Source of the DNA: Prorocentrum cordatum
Lineage: Eukaryota; Sar; Dinophyceae; Prorocentrales; Prorocentraceae
Assembly: GCA_963575745.1 (NCBI GenBank)
Contig: CAUYUJ010018735.1
Coordinates: 62,001-126,000, forward strand
DNA length: 64,000 nucleotides
Direction: 5' to 3'
This document shows, one piece after another, positions 60,491 to 64,000 of this stretch (position 1 is its first letter; every line of letters begins with the position of its first letter). A model generated the notes under the pieces. It made no database searches. It saw only the letters and a program-made list of their open reading frames with translations, and was not told the origin of the DNA. Both the position numbers and the translations under genes were made by a program.

Positions 60491-60672
60491 GCCCCCGGTC
60501 GAGGGGCGCCGACTTGGGGCCGCCGTGGGAGCTGGCTGAGCTCTCTCCTGGGAGTTCCCCGTCGGCCTCCGGGGCCCGCGCGGAGGGGGCGCCGACGGCG
60601 CCGACGAGCGCGACCACTCCCAACGACCCCCCGGTCTTTGTGACCAGCGGCCCCGCCGCACAGAGCTCTAGA

Positions 60673-60831
60673 TTTCAGTCGGGCCTGAGCCTCTAAAGGG
60701 GGGGAAATTCAGCAACAGTCCCAAAGATGGCCTGGGGGTGATTTTTTGAGTATTTGTTTGTCCATTGTGGAGTATGGTTGAGTTTTTTTTAGGTTTCGTC
60801 GAACATCCCCCTGTAGACAGGCCCGACTTAA
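60673..60831 (+). mobile_element. Tir1 element, complete copy with 39 bp flanking direct repeats
   Basis: TTCAGTCGGGCCTGAGCCTC to CCCTGTAGACAGGCCCGACT then TAA, 159 bp. Flank 60634-60672 (TTGTGACCAGCGGCCCCGCC, GCACAGAGCTCTAGA) recurs at 60836-60874 with about 36 of 39 matches. The left repeat abuts the element; the right starts 4 bp after it. Confidence 0.9.
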
Positions 60832-60950
60832 GTAAGTCTTGTGACCAGCGACCCCGCCGCACAGAGCTCTAGACGTGACGGCGTGTTGGCAGTTGCGGCT
60901 TACGGCGACCGATGCGCTTGTCCTGCAAGTGCAGAGTCGTTCGATTCGGT

Positions 60951-61165
60951 AGCAAAGCCTGGGAGCTGTGTGTACCGCCTCGATTCCGTCTTTAGCGTCG
61001 ACTGGCATCGATTAGCGTCTGGGAGTGGATCAGAGAGCGCCGATTTAGCGTCGAATAGCGTCGATTAGCGTCGATCTCGCGTCGACTAGCGTCGGTTCGG
61101 AAGAGCCGACCAGATGGTAGGGGAGGCTCGCGTGAGTTGCCACTGAAGGCGATGTGATCTCAGCC
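60951..61165 (+). repeat. Rep4 dispersed repeat, copy 2
   Basis: GCAAAGCCTGGGAGCTGTG, CGATTCCGTCTTTAGCGTCG, TTAGCGTCGATCTCGCGTCG, GAAGAGCCGACCAGATGGTA, GCGTGAGTTGCCAC, in the same order as 13182-13475. The outer direct repeats of copy 1 are not obvious here. Confidence 0.7.
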
Positions 61166-61349
61166 CCGTCATCGCCCCCCCCACCCCCAAGTCGGGGATC
61201 TTCCCCGCAAAGCCCGAAGGGCACAGCATGATCAATCCTCATCTAGGGAGGCAACTCGGCCAGTGGGGCCCAGGTTACGCCGGTGAGAGGAATAGTCATA
61301 TTCTTGTTGTTTTATATCTCGGTGTGTATATATATATGAACATTACGTA

Positions 61350-61409
61350 CACATTTGTTTCCTCAATTTTTCTTCCATGTCCGCCTGTAGGAGGACATGC
61401 CCGACCCAA
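61350..61409 (+). mobile_element. Tir1 element, right half
   Basis: TTTTTCTTCCATGTCCGCCT then GTAGGAGGACATGCCCGACC and CAA. A TATATATATATG run lies just upstream. Confidence 0.7.
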
Positions 61410-61992
61410 TGCTAGGGATCGGTCGAGCGATGTTCATGGGCCCCCTCTTCCTCGCGCCGCCATGCTCTCAGAGGTTGCCCAGAGGGTCCAGAGGGTTCGT
61501 CGGGGCTCTGAGGCTCCGAGACTCTGCAAAAGATCAACCCTGCGGGGCCCCCGGGCCTGGGCATCTGGTCGGGCGGTTGTCGGAGTGGCTGGGGAGGTGC
61601 GGGGGGACGGTCCAGGCTCCCGAGTGGTTCCCTGGTCCTCGGCCCCTGGTCGGCTGTGGTCATCGGGGTTCTGTGTCCTGGGCTCCCGGGCGGGGCCCCT
61701 GGTCTGGGCCCGGGGGGTCCACGTCCAGGACATCTCTGGCGGGTCGGCGTCCTGGGCCACGAGTCTCGGGTTCGGGGCCAGGCACGACCATGGGCTGTGG
61801 TCTTCGTCCTCTTGCTCCTCCTCCGCCTCCTCCTCCTCCATGGGGCCTTTTTGAGCCCTCTGGTAGGCTTCTCGTCGCCACGGCTGCATCCAGCTCGAAG
61901 TTCTGGTCCGGCCTTCTCTCCCCAGTCAGTCGCGGCGGCAGCGGAGGAAGACCATTGAGACAGAGATGGGTGGCTTTACCCCATGAGATTCA
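61410..61992. other. No gene recognised
   Basis: GC-rich with frames open on both strands (up to 256 codons on +). Products are Gly/Pro/Arg-rich, with no recognised motif. Confidence 0.4.
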
Positions 61993-62185
61993 CATACCCA
62001 GGCATGCTCGCGTCGTAAAAAATCAGGACGGGAAGTTTTTGGCCGTTTTCGGCCTCGGGGGACCCTTGCCGGGCCTCGGGACTTTCAAAAAACGGCTCAG
62101 GATGAAAAACTGGACCCGGGGAAAGGATCGGGACTTCCAGGGACCCCGCACTGAACAAACATCATGACGTCGCATGTCTGGGTAT
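61993..62185 (+). mobile_element. Tir4 element, complete copy
   Basis: Left end ATACCCAGGCATGCTCGCGT, interior TCGGCCTCGGGGGACCCTTG, GGGACTTTCAAAAAACGGCT, AACTGGACCCGGGGAAAGG; right end ATCATGACGTCGCATGTCTG then GGTAT. The termini pair from ATACCCAG inward. Confidence 0.85.
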
Positions 62186-62699
62186 CGTGGCTCGTCGGGT
62201 GGGGTGCTTTCACGTTCTTCCTGGCCGCAGGCATATATTTGGCGACACGCACTGGATGTGATGTCTTGAAATCGGTATCGGTGAGCTCTCTTTTGGCTGC
62301 GGCGCCTGCGGTGAACCACTCCGTTCCCTCTGTGCGCTATCGAGATTTGGCAAGGGGCTGGCAGAATCATCGCTCGCTAGCGAACACATTTTTTTTGCAT
62401 TGTTTAGTTTTGGGGTTGCGTCGTCAACAGCTAACCCACATTACAGTTTCACAATCTGAGCGACATGTAGGTAAGTACGAATAGAGAAAGATGAGGGAGG
62501 GTACACACAAAACTGAGGGAAACGAAGAGGGTAGAGTGGGACCGTCCGGGGACCTTCCTGGAACCTGTAGGACGCTCCTCGGACCCTGCTGGGGGCTCCT
62601 CAGGGGCCTCTTGAGGGACTCCTGGAAGAGGGGCGGGGACGACGAGGAGGTGGTGGATGATTAGTACGAGCACAAGGAGTTCGGTGAGGGGAGGACGTG

Positions 62700-62925
62700 G
62701 ACGACGACAACAGAACGAGCACGATGCCAACGACGATGTCGACCTTGACGCCGACGACGAGCACGACGACGGCGAGGGCGAGGACAAGGACGAGGACGAC
62801 AACGTCGACGACGACGACCACCACGACGGCGACCACGACGACAACGACGACGACGACGACGGCGAAAGGCGGCGGCGACGGCGAAAGGCGACGGCGACGG
62901 CGACGGCGGCGACGAACACAACGGC
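62700..62925 (+). repeat. GAC/CGA trinucleotide array
   Basis: About 225 bp of ACGACGACGGCGACG-type triplets. Confidence 0.9.
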
Positions 62926-63012
62926 GGCTGGCCCTCGGCTCTGAACCCAGCCTTCCCGATAGCCCCGAGCGAGGCATCAGCGAGAGCGACCTGTTCCGCT
63001 CCAATGCCAGGC

Positions 63013-63085
63013 GCCCTCCTCCTCCTCCTCCTCCTCCTCCTCCTCCTCCTCCTCCTCCTCCTCCTCCTCCTCCTCCTCCTCCTCC
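63013..63085 (+). repeat. TCC trinucleotide array
   Basis: About 70 bp of TCC. Confidence 0.95.
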
Positions 63086-63404
63086 CCCTTCTCTCACGGT
63101 GTGTAAGAAGTTGTGTGTTGCCGTTCAGCTGTCCAACGAGGGTTCACCCGCGAGGCATAATCGCCGCGCGCGACGCCGAGTACTCTGTCTGTGAGGGATG
63201 TTGTTCGTCTTTTGCACAGGTAGTCGTTTTTGCTGTTTCACAGTTTTTGAATTCGTCCCCATTGATGTGGCGTGCGGCTCTTCGAGTCGCCCAGCCAGAC
63301 TTGCTTGCTTGCTTGCCAGGCGCCCTCTCCGCTCTCCGCGCCTGCTGGGGCGAGCCGGCTTCCATGAGCCGCTTGCCGGTATGATCGAAAAGGACACTGA
63401 GTAT
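63086..63404. other. No feature recognised
   Basis: Mixed-complexity sequence with short GCTTGCTTGC runs; no protein or element identified. Confidence 0.4.
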
Positions 63405-63640
63405 CTCAAGCAGTGGCGAAGCGTCCCGGCGTGCCTATAGCCCTACCAAACAATGTTCTAAGAACCTACTGTGGTTTCCACGAAATGTTCTTAGAACTTT
63501 TCTGGTTGATACTGCCTTGTTTTGAAACATCGGGCTTATGTTCTAAGAATATTGTTCTTGTTGTTCGAACATTTTCGGGTTCTAAGAAAATTTCGTGGTA
63601 GGACTTTAGTAATTTCGGGACGGTCGGTCCCTGCTCAAGC
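63405..63640 (+). mobile_element. Tir3 element, complete copy 2
   Basis: CTCAAGCAGTGGCGAAGCGT, CCCGGCGTGCCTATAGCCCT, AACAATGTTCTAAGAACC; right end AAAATTTCGTGGTAGGACTT, TAGTAATTTCGGGACGGTCG, TCCCTGCTCAAG. Nearly the same length (236 bp) and order as the copy at 41839. Confidence 0.85.
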
Positions 63641-63720
63641 ATCTGACGCGATTCGGACCGGGCCGGCCAGAACCGATATCGAATCGGATCGCCCCGTGCG
63701 CTATGGACCCTAAGAGTCGT

Positions 63721-63900
63721 ACAGGAAAAAGCAGCGTAAATTTCAACTGAAGTTCCGCGCTTATTCCTTGGATCGGCGCTGGGCCCCCCCCCTGGAGGCG
63801 CCTCCAGCGCCGCCCCTGGCGCACTCCGAGCGCCAGAGAGGAGGGCCCAGCGCCGATCCAGGAAATCCGCTCGGAGCTTCAAACATGTCTGTATATACTC
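63721..63900 (+). mobile_element. Fb1 fold-back element, copy 9
   Basis: Left arm AACTGAAGTTCCGCGCTTAT, TCCTTGGATCGGCGCTGGGC; right arm GCCCAGCGCCGATCCAGGAA, ATCCGCTCGGAGCTTC. Loop GGAGGCGCCTCCAGCGCCGC and CCTGGCGCACTCC. The inner 25 bp of the arms are almost perfectly paired. Confidence 0.9.
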
Positions 63901-64000
63901 CAAGGCCCCTCCCCCCCCAACGCTGATGAGATCGGCCGCCCCTGCTGCATGGGTACGCCCGTGAGCCTCGCGAAGACTTCGCGAATGGGATCGCCCTCCT

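Noticed and set aside
1-64000. Dinoflagellate spliced-leader gene or relic, tRNA and 5S rRNA genes
   Set aside because: Looked for the spliced-leader core CCATTTTGGCTCAAG and tRNA T-loop sequence; found none with supporting structure.

Overview
This window looks like nuclear DNA of a dinoflagellate: repeat-saturated and almost free of genes. The only stretch of recognisable protein homology is a decayed PIF1-like DNA helicase on the minus strand (45649-47026). Its domain order and wording fit, from memory, the large PIF1-like helicase families of dinoflagellate genomes. Its reading frame is restored only by removing two short non-canonical introns (one GC-AG, one GA-AG), a splice-site habit known from dinoflagellates. 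No rRNA, tRNA, spliced-leader gene, CRISPR array, bacterial operon or viral gene was recognised. The assignment is by eye, without a database search; genus and species are not claimed.

Two things make up nearly everything else. (1) Tandem arrays: GAT/ATC, GAG/TCC and CGT/GAC trinucleotides, and minisatellites with periods of about 10 to 140 bp (3.4-4.2, 6.7-8.7, 14.0-15.6, 18.1-19.5, 24.1-24.6, 26.2-27.3, 28.3-31.6, 36.0-36.5, 47.0-49.1 and 52.9-53.6 kb). These arrays create most of the long open reading frames (poly-D, poly-H, poly-S, poly-E, PDLP repeats); I regard those as composition artefacts. (2) Short dispersed elements of 60-250 bp, most with terminal inverted repeats or complete fold-back structure. 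I separate them by eye into families named here Tir1-Tir7 (terminal-inverted-repeat), Fb1-Fb7 (fold-back), Rep1-Rep7 (dispersed, ends less clear), Int1 (introner candidate) and Cmp (composite minisatellite-bearing element). These names are mine.

Layout: 0-10 kb GAT arrays, Fb1 pair, CAATGC array, two opposed copies of one 28-30 bp minisatellite, first Cmp end. 10-13.5 kb a dense nest of Tir4, Fb1, Tir5(Tir6), Fb3, Fb4(Tir7), Tir1 and Rep4. 14-17 kb GGTT-bearing minisatellite and G-rich repeats. 17.4-24.6 kb Tir5, Tir7, a Tir1 split by a 1.65 kb Cmp, then more Tir1, Tir6, Rep5, Rep6. 25-32 kb tandem arrays. 33-43 kb Fb1, Tir3, TTAGC array, Int1/Rep2/Fb5 cluster, Tir2, Tir1, Fb4, second Cmp. 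44-49.5 kb a 4.1 kb Cmp carrying the helicase pseudogene, itself inserted in Rep7. 50-64 kb Fb2, Fb6, further arrays, a fourth Cmp end, paired Tir1 copies, Tir4, Tir3 and Fb1.

The most interesting signals are: the second intron of the helicase is a full-length copy of a dispersed repeat (Int1), so it may be a mobile intron; the Cmp elements carry a shared roughly 90 bp satellite monomer between conserved ends, and one carries the helicase; removing Cmp from 17888-19540 rebuilds a normal-length Tir1; several elements are bounded by direct repeats of 20-50 bp, much longer than usual target-site duplications; and nearly all copies of several families point the same way along the strand.
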